Shown here in pieces: positions 44,301-51,913 of a DNA stretch of 64,000 nt. Positions within the stretch are counted from its first letter, which is position 1; each line of letters opens with the position of its first letter. This DNA comes from Planctomycetota bacterium (lineage in GTDB: Bacteria; Planctomycetota; GCA-2746535). The notes below the pieces were generated by a model, which saw only the letters and a list, made by a program, of their open reading frames with translations, was not told the DNA's origin and made no database searches. The translations under genes and the position numbers were made by a program. The DNA lies in the NCBI GenBank assembly GCA_002746535.1, contig NVWA01000019.1, positions 51,133-115,132 of the forward strand. Reading direction: 5' to 3'.

Positions 44301-46008
44301 TGATATATATTTAAATCTACTAGTAGATTCTTTGAATTTAAACTTAAATAGTTTTGACTTATATAGTAGTGCTGTAAGCCCATTGCCAAAAGATATATCT
44401 TTAAGAACAGGTGATTTAGCAATTAGAAAATTAGTAACAATGCTTTCTGAGGCGGGTGATTATAATATTGAATATAAAAAATATGCTGAAATTGATTTAA
44501 AAAGCGAAAATGTAAATCAATTATTATATCATATTTGGAAATATCCAGGAAGTGAGATTGGGCAAAGTAAATTTGATAAAATATTTGAGCTTTCAAAGAA
44601 ATTGTCAAAGGAAGATCGCCGATTAATTTTATTAAAATTAAAGCATGTTGGTAACTTGTGTGAATTTAAAATACCTAATTCTGAGAAACATTTTTATGAA
44701 GTTCCTATGTACAATCATTATAAGTCCGTTAATAGTAGTGCTGGCAGTAAAGAATTCAGCATAGAAAATTATAAAGATGGCATAATGATGTTGATGGAGC
44801 GAAATGGCGATCGAAGTATAAAAACTAATTATATATTTTTAAGTATTAGGCTACCAAAAAGAATTGGCAATAAATTTAGTGTATTGTGTTTTGATGTTAA
44901 TACTGGGAAAGAAGTGTGGCGCAAAAATGAATTTCGATTGAAAGGGTTAGGTAAAGAACCTGGATTTTATAAAGCATTTGTACAAGGGAATATAGTTGTC
45001 ATAAATGGAATGTCGGATGTGTATGGCTTTGAATTGAATACTGGAAAAGAGATTTGGCATTATAAAACACCAGATAGTTTTGAAGTTTTAAAATCATTAG
45101 TTAATGGAAATCTATTTTATATTTGCAGTGATAATGAAACTATTGCGTTACAAGTAAATACAAAAAGTCCTGTTGGTGAAGTTGCTTGGCATAAAAAGGA
45201 AGAAGGTCGTATTTATTCTGAACCATATTTTATAGGCGAAAACTTTATTTCAATTAGGAAGTACCCATTTAATATTACATCTAGATTTAGAACCACCGGT
45301 AGTTTGGTATATAGAATGTCAATACCTGATTTAATGCTAATTGAAAAACATCCATTTGTGAAAAAAGCTACCAAAATAATATCCGCTTCTACTTTTGAAA
45401 ATTTATTAGTTGTAACAGATGGTTGGTATGTTCTGGTATATGATGTTAGGGACATGAAGATGTTATGGAAAACATTAATTGAAAGTAAAGACTGGAGTAA
45501 TGAAACAGGAATCAGATTTGTTATCAATGATAAGTATTTAGTATTGACCAAAATGGATTATGACCAAAAAATCATGTATTGTTATAATATGAAAACGGGT
45601 CAATTGAATTGGAAAACTGATTATAAAATTGGCTCCTCACCTAGGCCACTTTACTCTCTAACATTGGATGGCAATAAATTATATGGATTAGAAGAATATT
45701 CTGGTCAGGGGTTTTACTTTACTGCATATGAGTGTGATAAAGGTAAAAGGTTGTTTAAAAATTTGTATAAGGGGTATAGTGAAAAGCCATTTGTCGAAAT
45801 GGACAGTATTTCGTATGGCAATAATTATTTTGTAAAAATTCAAGATAGAAAGAATTTTGAGATTTTGCTTGTTGATAAAAAATCGGGTAAACCAATTAAA
45901 AAAATTAAGTCAAAAGGGGATGGCCCCATAGGGGCTCCAGGTAAAATTTCCATGATAATGCAAAATGGGCATCCAGTTCTATTCTCAAAAAACAAGTTTA
46001 AGTATTAG
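41302..46008 (+). CDS. Giant secreted PQQ-like propeller and TPR protein
   Basis: A 1568-residue exported protein with a signal peptide (KSNAIFCTLIFLFLNGLLFSQA). TPR-like helical pairs follow (ALENEKRGDYRKAMTMYQKI, ALDRGNFLEALEYYQTIL). Then comes a PQQ-like propeller with the diagnostic G.l.W repeats: GELRWKNNLG, GQLKWSHG, GRMKWRRQ, GRIKWLFR and GKINWTYTK. A second TPR block (AEAYQKNGNFKSAASCL) and a second propeller (GKEVWRKNEF, GKEIWHYKTP, GQLNWKTDYK) complete it. Such proteins are common in planctomycetes and lentisphaeres. There is no PQQ-dehydrogenase active-site set, so the role is probably binding or scaffolding. ATG 41302 preferred: GAGG is 6 bp upstream. Confidence 0.85.
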   Translation: MVGKSNAIFCTLIFLFLNGLLFSQATKPDPFKSDYVKYIPDFISKIKPRNNRSPWFYTKKQMELSSEKKYYTLSEIEEVNRANALVKAALENEKRGDYRKAMTMYQKIIRKFNKSQGYKEVLFRVSDYGVFVPVAQYCQRRLLNFPAEHLNFYRTLHDAEAKELYIEAVRKYSVELFSEIIDKYLATSFGGKSLQFLGDAALDRGNFLEALEYYQTILKNIPDAKLRTPELKLKIELCQKSIGVKGKGIASKGKSLLKSTDLNKLSGLVKNVKYIKPKVTTQKNSRNYMGADDYSQSVPTKDMLGLELPEWESSLVNARNDYYVFAQPVITDTSVLFRHKNIIYCYSIINGELRWKNNLGGRAVWQSWRERQYPIEDIVVNDGVVVTPIIKGGSSLIALDEITGQLKWSHGPMAVSEGDESKMRFECAPTSGPGTIYANYVLDNIKGSTHIDSEYGIIAYDSVTGRMKWRRQICRLMPGKFDGGFGVARRNRIRSFFSPPLYHQGTIYTCTNSGVIAALNSVSGRIKWLFRYPYHQSIHDLTRSFGNFHKGDTSGKSMTTQRPSFWMNQRPMVIGDSLYITSVDSPFLFSIDRKTGKINWTYTKKTPTFEYFLGAISTGELVVAGSGRNVWVSWQKKRKYHPVYLLDPKTGKTTWKAPDYIPIETQPVMTIDYGYQTPTHFNMNNKYFALAARPFLTNKDTINMTSWTNYSIWWRKGMYAFALGEIDLKQRKVLKGRRYYNGMLLAHADWIINSESTGYMRVALKPFTKGLKEIPRKNKKINAQIKAFEKILADTVPVNKHPAFMPFIRMTFKRYGVQFELRLTPRKLSMNYNRKKFDELNKPKTDLNSVFGKAEMAKKDGDFDTAAKLLGDCLTMVSPEDVNFRALLKQQFYKVYLELVRSSIRGKFAKEQLKNTIGMSNTASVLAEEVETLFALAEAYQKNGNFKSAASCLRNLIEIYGEHEYPISDIAKKTVFEKKRTLKLKKTLNEIYDNSKNNSNDIYLNLLVDSLNLNLNSFDLYSSAVSPLPKDISLRTGDLAIRKLVTMLSEAGDYNIEYKKYAEIDLKSENVNQLLYHIWKYPGSEIGQSKFDKIFELSKKLSKEDRRLILLKLKHVGNLCEFKIPNSEKHFYEVPMYNHYKSVNSSAGSKEFSIENYKDGIMMLMERNGDRSIKTNYIFLSIRLPKRIGNKFSVLCFDVNTGKEVWRKNEFRLKGLGKEPGFYKAFVQGNIVVINGMSDVYGFELNTGKEIWHYKTPDSFEVLKSLVNGNLFYICSDNETIALQVNTKSPVGEVAWHKKEEGRIYSEPYFIGENFISIRKYPFNITSRFRTTGSLVYRMSIPDLMLIEKHPFVKKATKIISASTFENLLVVTDGWYVLVYDVRDMKMLWKTLIESKDWSNETGIRFVINDKYLVLTKMDYDQKIMYCYNMKTGQLNWKTDYKIGSSPRPLYSLTLDGNKLYGLEEYSGQGFYFTAYECDKGKRLFKNLYKGYSEKPFVEMDSISYGNNYFVKIQDRKNFEILLVDKKSGKPIKKIKSKGDGPIGAPGKISMIMQNGHPVLFSKNKFKY

Positions 46009-46331
46009 TTGATTAACGAAGGACGTTGATCGAAAATTAGTAAATATAATTAATCTTTTTATTTTTGTTAAGAATAAGTTACGTTGTAATCTTTGGGTAG
46101 AGCATTATCCCGAGTATCTGTAATATATGGTTCGCCGTCTATAATTAAAATATCCATTCTATACCTATAGCAATAGCGATATCAAAAAAGCCACTCTAAG
46201 AAATTATATTTTAATGATCCATTAAAAGGGTTGGACGAATTGCTTTTGAGTATCCGTAGAATAAAAAAGAGAACGCATAAAATAAATACCAAGCTTTCTA
46301 AACTCAGACGCGGGGTGATAGCAATTTGTAG
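46009..46331. other. Gene-free interval with a remnant ORF and a shared motif
   Basis: A short minus-strand peptide (MDILIIDGEPYITDTRDN..., 46070-46157) looks like the tail of a lost gene. The motif at 46291-46319 (AAGCTTTCTAAACTCAGACG, then CGGGGTGATA) repeats 38707-38738. Nothing else is supported. Confidence 0.4.
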
Positions 46332-47180
46332 CTAAGTCTTTTTAAAATCCTTATGATATTGAATTATTAATTTTTGACCACAATTATGCATGCCGTTATT
46401 GAGTGAAGTAGGTCTGAATCTAAATTTGGAATTACATTTTGGACATTTTGCAAACCCATAAATATTTGTGGTAATAGTTTTATATACTTTTGGCTTAGAA
46501 TTATTTTTAATAAATTCTTTTTTCAATAAATGGCAACTGGTACACCGAAGTTCAAAACTTTCACTTATTCTTTGACCTGAATATGGGAATTTTTTTTGCG
46601 CTTCATTAATAAAGCTGAATTGATCACATGTTATGTCATATTCTAAATCTTCTTCAGAGATCCATTTGCGTCTTTTAATTTTTTCTTCATGGACTTCACA
46701 CACGTTGGGATAACCTTTAATTGTAAATATAGGATCCGAGTATAACATTTGAAAATCATAGCCTGGCCATGGTGTAGGTTGAAATGCAAAAGATTGATTG
46801 TCCCATTGCTCATCTAAATATTTTATTGGATTATTTATAATAGTAGTCCAAGAAGTATTTCTAAATAATCTTACTTCTTCATGATCATCATTGAAGCTGC
46901 CATATAATTTAAAAGTAGGGAAGTATGCTATCAAGCCTTCATGTAGGTAGTCCTCACTGCTTTTTACTAAATTGTATGCTGGTATTAAGTAAGTTCCTTC
47001 GAGCCCTGAGTATTCATCATAATCCGAAATATCTTCGTGTGGGGCACAATGAGCATTAGTCAGTTTAATTTCATTTAAAGAGAGTAGTTCAATTTTACCT
47101 ATTTCAGATGATTCGATATCATATATGAATTGAAAATTATTTTCTAAAGATATCTTTAAATCTTTTGGTAAATCCAGCAT
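46332..47180 (-). CDS. Hypothetical protein with C-terminal zinc-ribbon motifs
   Basis: Not recognised. A 282-residue soluble protein with an N-terminal beta-rich domain (IELLSLNEIKLTNAHCAPHEDIS, YLIPAYNLVKSSEDYLHEGLIAYFPT) and a cysteine-rich C-terminus: RCTSCHLLKKEF, AKCPKCNSKFRF and HNCGQKLIIQYH. The CxxC pairs suggest one or two zinc sites, typical of nucleic-acid- or protein-binding ribbons. No ribosome site is obvious at 47180. It may be an immunity-like gene, which I cannot verify. Confidence 0.6.
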   Translation of the reverse strand: MLDLPKDLKISLENNFQFIYDIESSEIGKIELLSLNEIKLTNAHCAPHEDISDYDEYSGLEGTYLIPAYNLVKSSEDYLHEGLIAYFPTFKLYGSFNDDHEEVRLFRNTSWTTIINNPIKYLDEQWDNQSFAFQPTPWPGYDFQMLYSDPIFTIKGYPNVCEVHEEKIKRRKWISEEDLEYDITCDQFSFINEAQKKFPYSGQRISESFELRCTSCHLLKKEFIKNNSKPKVYKTITTNIYGFAKCPKCNSKFRFRPTSLNNGMHNCGQKLIIQYHKDFKKT

Positions 47181-47302
47181 ATTTTACTTATGAAGTGAAT
47201 ATTAATAATTAAGTCTATATTGTATTGAATAATACAAGTAAAGTTTATTAGAAAAAATTATTGTATCAATTTTTAACTGAATACTCAAGTGTTCCTTTCT
47301 CA

Positions 47303-47331
47303 GTGCTAAATCGCTTTGGTGTGGTAGGATT
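47303..47331 (+). promoter_or_regulatory. 29-bp element shared with 62957-62985
   Basis: The 29 bases here, starting GTGCTAAATCGC and ending GGTAGGATT, are identical to those at 62957-62985. Each copy lies 25-40 bp upstream of an unrelated gene, and the GGTAGGAT box sits where an extended -10 would be. A shared, recently copied promoter is the simplest reading. Confidence 0.55.
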
Positions 47332-47354
47332 CTTTTATTTTCTAAAGGATTCAA

Positions 47355-48227
47355 ATGAAATTAATCTTAGTTACTTTTTTACTTTTATATAGCACATTAA
47401 ATTCTCAAGATGGTCACGAGTGGATTAAAAAAGGAATTAATTCAACTGATGTAAAAGTTAGAACTGAATGTTTCAGTAAAGCTGAGAAATATTATAGCAA
47501 ATCGCCAACTACTAAAAGGCGCAAAGTTGATAAGGATAATTTAAAGTCTGATATTGAAGCATTCACTAAAGTTATAAAATTAAATAAATTTTCAGCCAAA
47601 GAAATGTCATTTGTTTATTTTATTCGAGCAAGCACTAATTATAAACTTAAAAATGTTGATGAGACTATTTCAGATTATTCTAAAGCTATTGAAGGCTATC
47701 CTAAATTCATTGAAGCATATCGCCGAAGAAGTATTCCATATTACTTGAAAAAAAGAGAGATTCAAAATGCTTTAAAAGATTATGATAAAGTAATTGAGTT
47801 ATCTCCTAATTCAGCTATAGATTATCAAATGCGTGGAATGTTGAGACAGGGCACCAAAGATAAAAAAGGAGTCTTAGCAGATTATTCTAAAATAATTGAA
47901 TTAAAACCTAAAGATATTCAAGGTTATGATCTAAGGGCAGACTATAAATTACTTTGTGGTGATAAAAAAGGCGCTATAGATGATTGCACTTTGTATATAA
48001 AGGCTATGCCTAAAGATGCAAAAGGTTATTCTAAAAGAGCGCATTATAAAAGTGAAAATAAAGATAAAGATGGTGCAATTGCTGATTACACAAAAGCAAT
48101 AGAATTAGAACCAGAAAATCTAAGCCTTTATACTGTGAGAGGTTTATTATATGCTGAAAAGGATGAGTATGATAAAGCCAAGGCTGATATGAAGAAAGCT
48201 ATGGAGCTGAAAACTAAAAAGAAGTAG
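47355..48227 (+). CDS. Exported tetratricopeptide-repeat protein
   Basis: A 290-residue protein with a signal peptide (KLILVTFLLLYSTLNSQ) and about seven TPR units in which the Y/W-D-A pattern is clear: VDETISDYSKAIEGYPKF, QNALKDYDKVIELSPNSA, KKGVLADYSKIIELKPK, KKGAIDDCTLYIKAMP, KDGAIADYTKAIELEPEN and YDKAKADMKKAMELKTKK. TPR stacks mediate protein-protein contacts. The SxxQ at the end of the signal fits type I cleavage rather than a lipobox. It is preceded by the 29-bp promoter-like repeat. Confidence 0.8.
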   Translation: MKLILVTFLLLYSTLNSQDGHEWIKKGINSTDVKVRTECFSKAEKYYSKSPTTKRRKVDKDNLKSDIEAFTKVIKLNKFSAKEMSFVYFIRASTNYKLKNVDETISDYSKAIEGYPKFIEAYRRRSIPYYLKKREIQNALKDYDKVIELSPNSAIDYQMRGMLRQGTKDKKGVLADYSKIIELKPKDIQGYDLRADYKLLCGDKKGAIDDCTLYIKAMPKDAKGYSKRAHYKSENKDKDGAIADYTKAIELEPENLSLYTVRGLLYAEKDEYDKAKADMKKAMELKTKKK

Positions 48228-48281
48228 TGTTGTTCTCTCTAACACATTCCTTCCAATCTAACAAAGTAGAGTAGAGGATAG

Positions 48282-48719
48282 ATGATGTCTGTGAACCAGA
48301 AATTTAGAGAGTCTTTTGGTAGGGATGGTCCCGATTTCTCAATTATTGAAAATTTAAGTGACTCTGATAGGCAGGCTCTTATTGAAGAGCTTGGGAATCA
48401 TCTTGATTTTTATGATATTTTAGCATTAGGTCATGTTGGCTCTGAAAGTCAGATTTCTATTTTTAGAACTTATCTAGAAGATGTAGATATAAATAAAAGA
48501 CTTGCCGCTTCAAGGGCTTTGTGGGATGTAGCTTCACTTGAAAGTGCAGTGATTTATATTGGTGAACTTATCAAATACTCTTCTGACGATATGCTTCTAA
48601 GAGTAAAGGGCTTGGGAATGTTGATGACTGTAAAAAATCCTAAAGCTTTTGAAATTCTTCAAGAAAAAGCAAGAAAAAGCAAGGACAGGCGAAGTATATT
48701 TAAATATAGTATATTATAG
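48282..48719 (+). CDS. HEAT-like repeat protein
   Basis: A 145-residue soluble protein with HEAT-type helical pairs (FYDILALGHVGSESQISIFRTYL, NKRLAASRALWDVASLESAVIYI, MLLRVKGLGMLMTVKNPKAFEIL). Two ATGs open it in tandem (48282, 48285) behind AGAGGATAG. It lies 54 bp after the TPR gene, both plus strand, and could be cotranscribed. Function unknown; small HEAT proteins often act as immunity proteins or adaptors. Confidence 0.65.
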   Translation: MMSVNQKFRESFGRDGPDFSIIENLSDSDRQALIEELGNHLDFYDILALGHVGSESQISIFRTYLEDVDINKRLAASRALWDVASLESAVIYIGELIKYSSDDMLLRVKGLGMLMTVKNPKAFEILQEKARKSKDRRSIFKYSIL

Positions 48720-48797
48720 TTGACGCCATAAATTAGTATTGTAGTATTCTCTTTCATTTTAGAAGTTATTTGCTAAGTGTTTGGGAAGAGGTGGTTT

Positions 48798-49877
48798 ATG
48801 ACAATTGCTCGTAAAAATTTAGTTGATCCAACAAAGTTAGAACACATTCATTTGATATCACGTTGTGCTAGAAGAAGTTTTATTATGGGAGCTGATTCTT
48901 ATACGGGTAAAAATTTTGATCATCGGAAAGGGTGGATTCAAGATAGGATGAAACTGTTGGTCCAAAATTTTACTATTGAAGTAGGTGCATATGCAATTAT
49001 GGACAATCATCTTCATATTTTAGCTCGCAATCGCTCTGATTATAATCTTAAGTTGAGTGATAGGGAAGTAATTGATCGCTGGATAACTCTTTATACTCCT
49101 CGTCTAAGTACGAGTAAAAAAGTTTCCTATGAAGTCAAATTGGAAAATCATAAATTAATTATATTAAAAGATCCTGAAAGAATGGCTGAGCTAAGGCTTC
49201 GATTGAGCAGTGTCTCATGGTTTATGAAGACCTTGAAAGAATTTATTGCACGAAAGGCGAATAAAGAAGATGATTGCAAAGGTACATTCTGGGAAGCTCG
49301 CTTTAAAAGTCAGTTACTAACAAGTCATGAAGCCGTCATATTATGTCAGACGTACATAGACTTAAATCCAATTCGTGCCGGAATATCTACTACTCCTGAA
49401 GGATCAAAGAATACAAGCGCCTACGAACGTATTCACTCAATGCAGTCTAAAGAAAATTTAAAGTCATCACGTGCAATAAAGAATGAGCAGGGGGAGTTTA
49501 CGCAAAAGCAAAAAGCAAAGATTCATGAATCATTTTTAAATCGAAATGATGATAAGTGGCTCGCACCTTTCTACAAAGGTTACGGGCACACAAAATGTTT
49601 TTATCAATTTGTTACCCAAAAAGAATATTTTGAATTACTTGACTGGTCTGGCAGAGAAATTAAGAAAAACAAATCAGGTGCAATCCCTTCCAATCTAAAA
49701 CCAATATTTGATCGACTCGAAATAGATCGAGACCTTTGGGTAGAAGCGTTAAAAAATTATAAAAATTGGTTTCAACATATAGTGGGTGATGTAGAAAAAG
49801 CTTGGAATTTAATTTCTGGTATAACGAATCATTACTTCAAAGGTGGAAAAGAAAACCGCCAGTTATTTAAAAAGTAA
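48798..49877 (+). CDS. HUH (Y1) transposase, IS200/REP-associated type
   Basis: A 359-residue tyrosine transposase. The N-terminal domain has HIHLISRCARRSF, AIMDNHLHILARNR (the metal-binding HxH of the HUH fold, here HLH) and a long helical C-terminal half. Proteins of this length and shape in PVC bacteria belong to REP-associated or IS200-like single-stranded transposases. I chose ATG 48798 because GAAGAGGTGG precedes it; the frame is also open from GTG 48777. No subterminal hairpins of an IS200 element are clear at the ends, so it may act as a host-domesticated RAYT-like enzyme. Catalytic Tyr not located with certainty. Confidence 0.75.
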   Translation: MTIARKNLVDPTKLEHIHLISRCARRSFIMGADSYTGKNFDHRKGWIQDRMKLLVQNFTIEVGAYAIMDNHLHILARNRSDYNLKLSDREVIDRWITLYTPRLSTSKKVSYEVKLENHKLIILKDPERMAELRLRLSSVSWFMKTLKEFIARKANKEDDCKGTFWEARFKSQLLTSHEAVILCQTYIDLNPIRAGISTTPEGSKNTSAYERIHSMQSKENLKSSRAIKNEQGEFTQKQKAKIHESFLNRNDDKWLAPFYKGYGHTKCFYQFVTQKEYFELLDWSGREIKKNKSGAIPSNLKPIFDRLEIDRDLWVEALKNYKNWFQHIVGDVEKAWNLISGITNHYFKGGKENRQLFKK

Positions 49878-50121
49878 ATACTCCACTTTTTCATTTTAAT
49901 CCTACTCAATAATGTAAGAATTCTCTGTCAGGAATTTCATTATTTAACTAAATAGTCTCTAGATAGGTCAATCTATTCCAATTTAAGTCACATATATCAA
50001 AGAAGGCGAACAGTTTTATAATAAAAGTTTAAATTAAAAACGGAACAGACATTAAATTTCAAAATATAAATATACTTAGCCTGTCCTTGCTTGTTTTCAA
50101 TTCCCGACGAATAGCAAAAAC

Positions 50122-50415
50122 ATGAGTTTGCGAGTTTATTTGCAGGTGTTGTATTTACGTGGTTCTGTGCCGCAAAAATATCATAAACGTAGAATCCCTC
50201 AAGACGTTTATGATCGAGCGGTTAAGCGAGAATTTCGACCAGAAGGCGTTTATCGCAAACGGTTAAAATATTTTGTGAATGGCGTTGTGATTAGTAGTAA
50301 AGAAAAGATTAAAAAGAAGCTTGACGATTTGAATGAGTCTGTTGATTACCTAAAGAAAAGGTCTGAAGGTGTTGAACATGCTACGGGCGATATTACTTTG
50401 CAAAGTCATCGCTAA
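50122..50415 (+). pseudogene. C-terminal fragment of an HUH transposase
   Basis: The 97 residues (YDRAVKREFRPEGVYRKRLKYFVNG, VVISSKEKIKKKLDDLNES, seen in pieces) match the C-terminal pattern of REP-associated tyrosine transposases, in which a phrase like (Y)FVNG(VV)IGSKEFV precedes the end. No N-terminal HUH domain is present, so this is a truncated copy. It lies 245 bp beyond the intact transposase and is followed directly by RHS remnants. Confidence 0.5.
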
Positions 50416-50775
50416 TTGTACGATGATGTCTACAGATTATTAAGTGAAATCAAAGATGACACGACAACAGGCTTGAAGATCACAACCACTCGTGAATACG
50501 ATGTCATCCACCGACTAACAGAAATCATTGATAGTAATTCAAATCAACAAGTTATGAATATGACGAAGAAAACCGTAAGACCAAAGAAGCTTACGCTGAT
50601 CCTGGTGTTATTGTTTTCGTCTATGATAAAAAGGGACAATTGGCAAAACGTACAGATCAAAATAGTGATGACTGTGATTACACTTACGACCCAAGAGATT
50701 TATTAACTAATAAAACTTTATGGTGCAGCAGGTGTTCAAGCTTTATCCGAATCTTCTCATAAATTTATCTCATAA
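50416..50775 (+). pseudogene. Frameshifted RHS/YD-repeat remnant
   Basis: YD repeats can be followed through three frames: YDDVYRLLSEIKDDTTT and YDVIHRLTEI, then after a shift YDEENRKTKEAYADPG, YDKKGQLAKRTD and YDPRDLLTNKT, and after another YGAAGVQALSESSHKFIS with a stop at 50773. Such repeats come from large RHS/wapA-like secreted toxin or surface proteins. The multiple frameshifts show the gene is dead; its parent was probably associated with the neighbouring transposase fragment. Confidence 0.7.
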
Positions 50776-50796
50776 TTAATTGCTTACAAGTTAAAT

Positions 50797-50840
50797 ATTG
50801 GTATATTTATTTATTTTTAATCTATTTATTGGTATATTTA
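50797..50840 (+). promoter_or_regulatory. Two 13-bp direct repeats upstream of the sugar-operon regulator
   Basis: ATTGGTATATTTA occurs exactly at 50797-50809 and 50828-50840, 31 bp apart (about three turns), the second ending 5 bp before the regulator ATG. The first also forms TAAATA-TTGGTA-TATTTA. They are candidate operators for the GntR-LacI protein, suggesting autoregulation. Confidence 0.5.
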
Positions 50841-50845
50841 AGACG

Positions 50846-51913
50846 ATGCAACCAAAATACATGCTTCTAGCAAAAAAAATAGAGGACAATATTAAAAAGA
50901 AATCGGTGGGTGAATTTTTACCCTCTGAATCCGACTTGCTTATTAAGTATAAAACATCAAGAAACACCCTAAGAAGTGCTCTAGGGGTTCTTCGTGATAA
51001 TGGCTATATTGAATCAAAAGCTGGTATAGGTACAAAAATTATTGCTAGTGCTCCCAAGAAAACGAACTCTCAAAAAAGAGTTCAGGTCTTACTACCAAAT
51101 ACAGGTTATCAGTTTTTCTATGAAATTATGGATGGAATAAACTCAGTCTTAAATCAGCATCAAGTAAGTTTGTTGTATAAGAATTGCAATAATGATTTTG
51201 CTATGGAACAAAAATATTTGCAAGAGGCTCTTTTAGAAGATTTTGATGGTTTGATTTATATGTCCTATTTCTATGCTGATCAAATTCATTTTCCTGAAGA
51301 ATTGAACCGTAAGAAAAATGTTGTGATGGTAAATAATAAAGTCGAAGGTTTTGAGGGATCTTTGATCTGCTCAGAAGATGAACAAGGAGCTTATGAAGCG
51401 GTTTCTTATATGATTTCTAAGGGGTATGAAAAAATTATTCATTTGGGTGGTGCAAAATGTTCTTCTCATCAAAGGCGAAACAAAGGTTATCTTAGAGCCA
51501 TGAGCGATAAAAATTTAGAGCTCCATGTTTACCCTGTTGGTTCAGATTATGAAGCTGCTTATAAATTTGTTAAAAAGAATTATAAGCGTAAAAAGTTAGC
51601 TGAATTTTCTTTTTTTTGTGCGAATGATTTTAGTGCTTTGGGCTGTTGTAAAGCTTTAGAAGAGCTAGGGGTAAAGCTCTCAAGCCGTGTATCCGTCGCT
51701 GGGTTTGGTGGGCTCGACGATCAAATTAGTCGTTATCCTTATCCGTTGATAACCGTCAAGCAAGACGCTTTTCTGATGGGTAAAAGAGCCGCTGAAGTCG
51801 TAATCGATCAAATTAACTTTGAAGAGAAGCATAAAAGGAAGCAAGAGATATTTTCTTGTGAGATATCGATGCCTGTGAAATTAATAAAAAATAATTTGGT
51901 AGTGAAAAAATGA
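50846..51913 (+). CDS. GntR/LacI hybrid transcriptional regulator
   Basis: A 355-residue regulator with an N-terminal GntR-type winged helix (LAKKIEDNIKKKSVGEFLPS, SRNTLRSALGVLRDNGYIESKAG, residues 6-68) and a LacI-type periplasmic-binding effector domain (VQVLLPNTGYQFFYEIMDGIN, FDGLIYMSYF, VVMVNNKVEGF, FFCANDFSALGCCKALEELG, ISRYPYPLITVKQDAFLMGKRA). This AraR-like architecture senses sugars. ATG 50846 is preferred over the upstream TTG 50798, which lies in the repeats. It overlaps the next gene by 4 bp (ATGA), so it is the first gene of the sugar operon and likely regulates it. Confidence 0.88.
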   Translation: MQPKYMLLAKKIEDNIKKKSVGEFLPSESDLLIKYKTSRNTLRSALGVLRDNGYIESKAGIGTKIIASAPKKTNSQKRVQVLLPNTGYQFFYEIMDGINSVLNQHQVSLLYKNCNNDFAMEQKYLQEALLEDFDGLIYMSYFYADQIHFPEELNRKKNVVMVNNKVEGFEGSLICSEDEQGAYEAVSYMISKGYEKIIHLGGAKCSSHQRRNKGYLRAMSDKNLELHVYPVGSDYEAAYKFVKKNYKRKKLAEFSFFCANDFSALGCCKALEELGVKLSSRVSVAGFGGLDDQISRYPYPLITVKQDAFLMGKRAAEVVIDQINFEEKHKRKQEIFSCEISMPVKLIKNNLVVKK

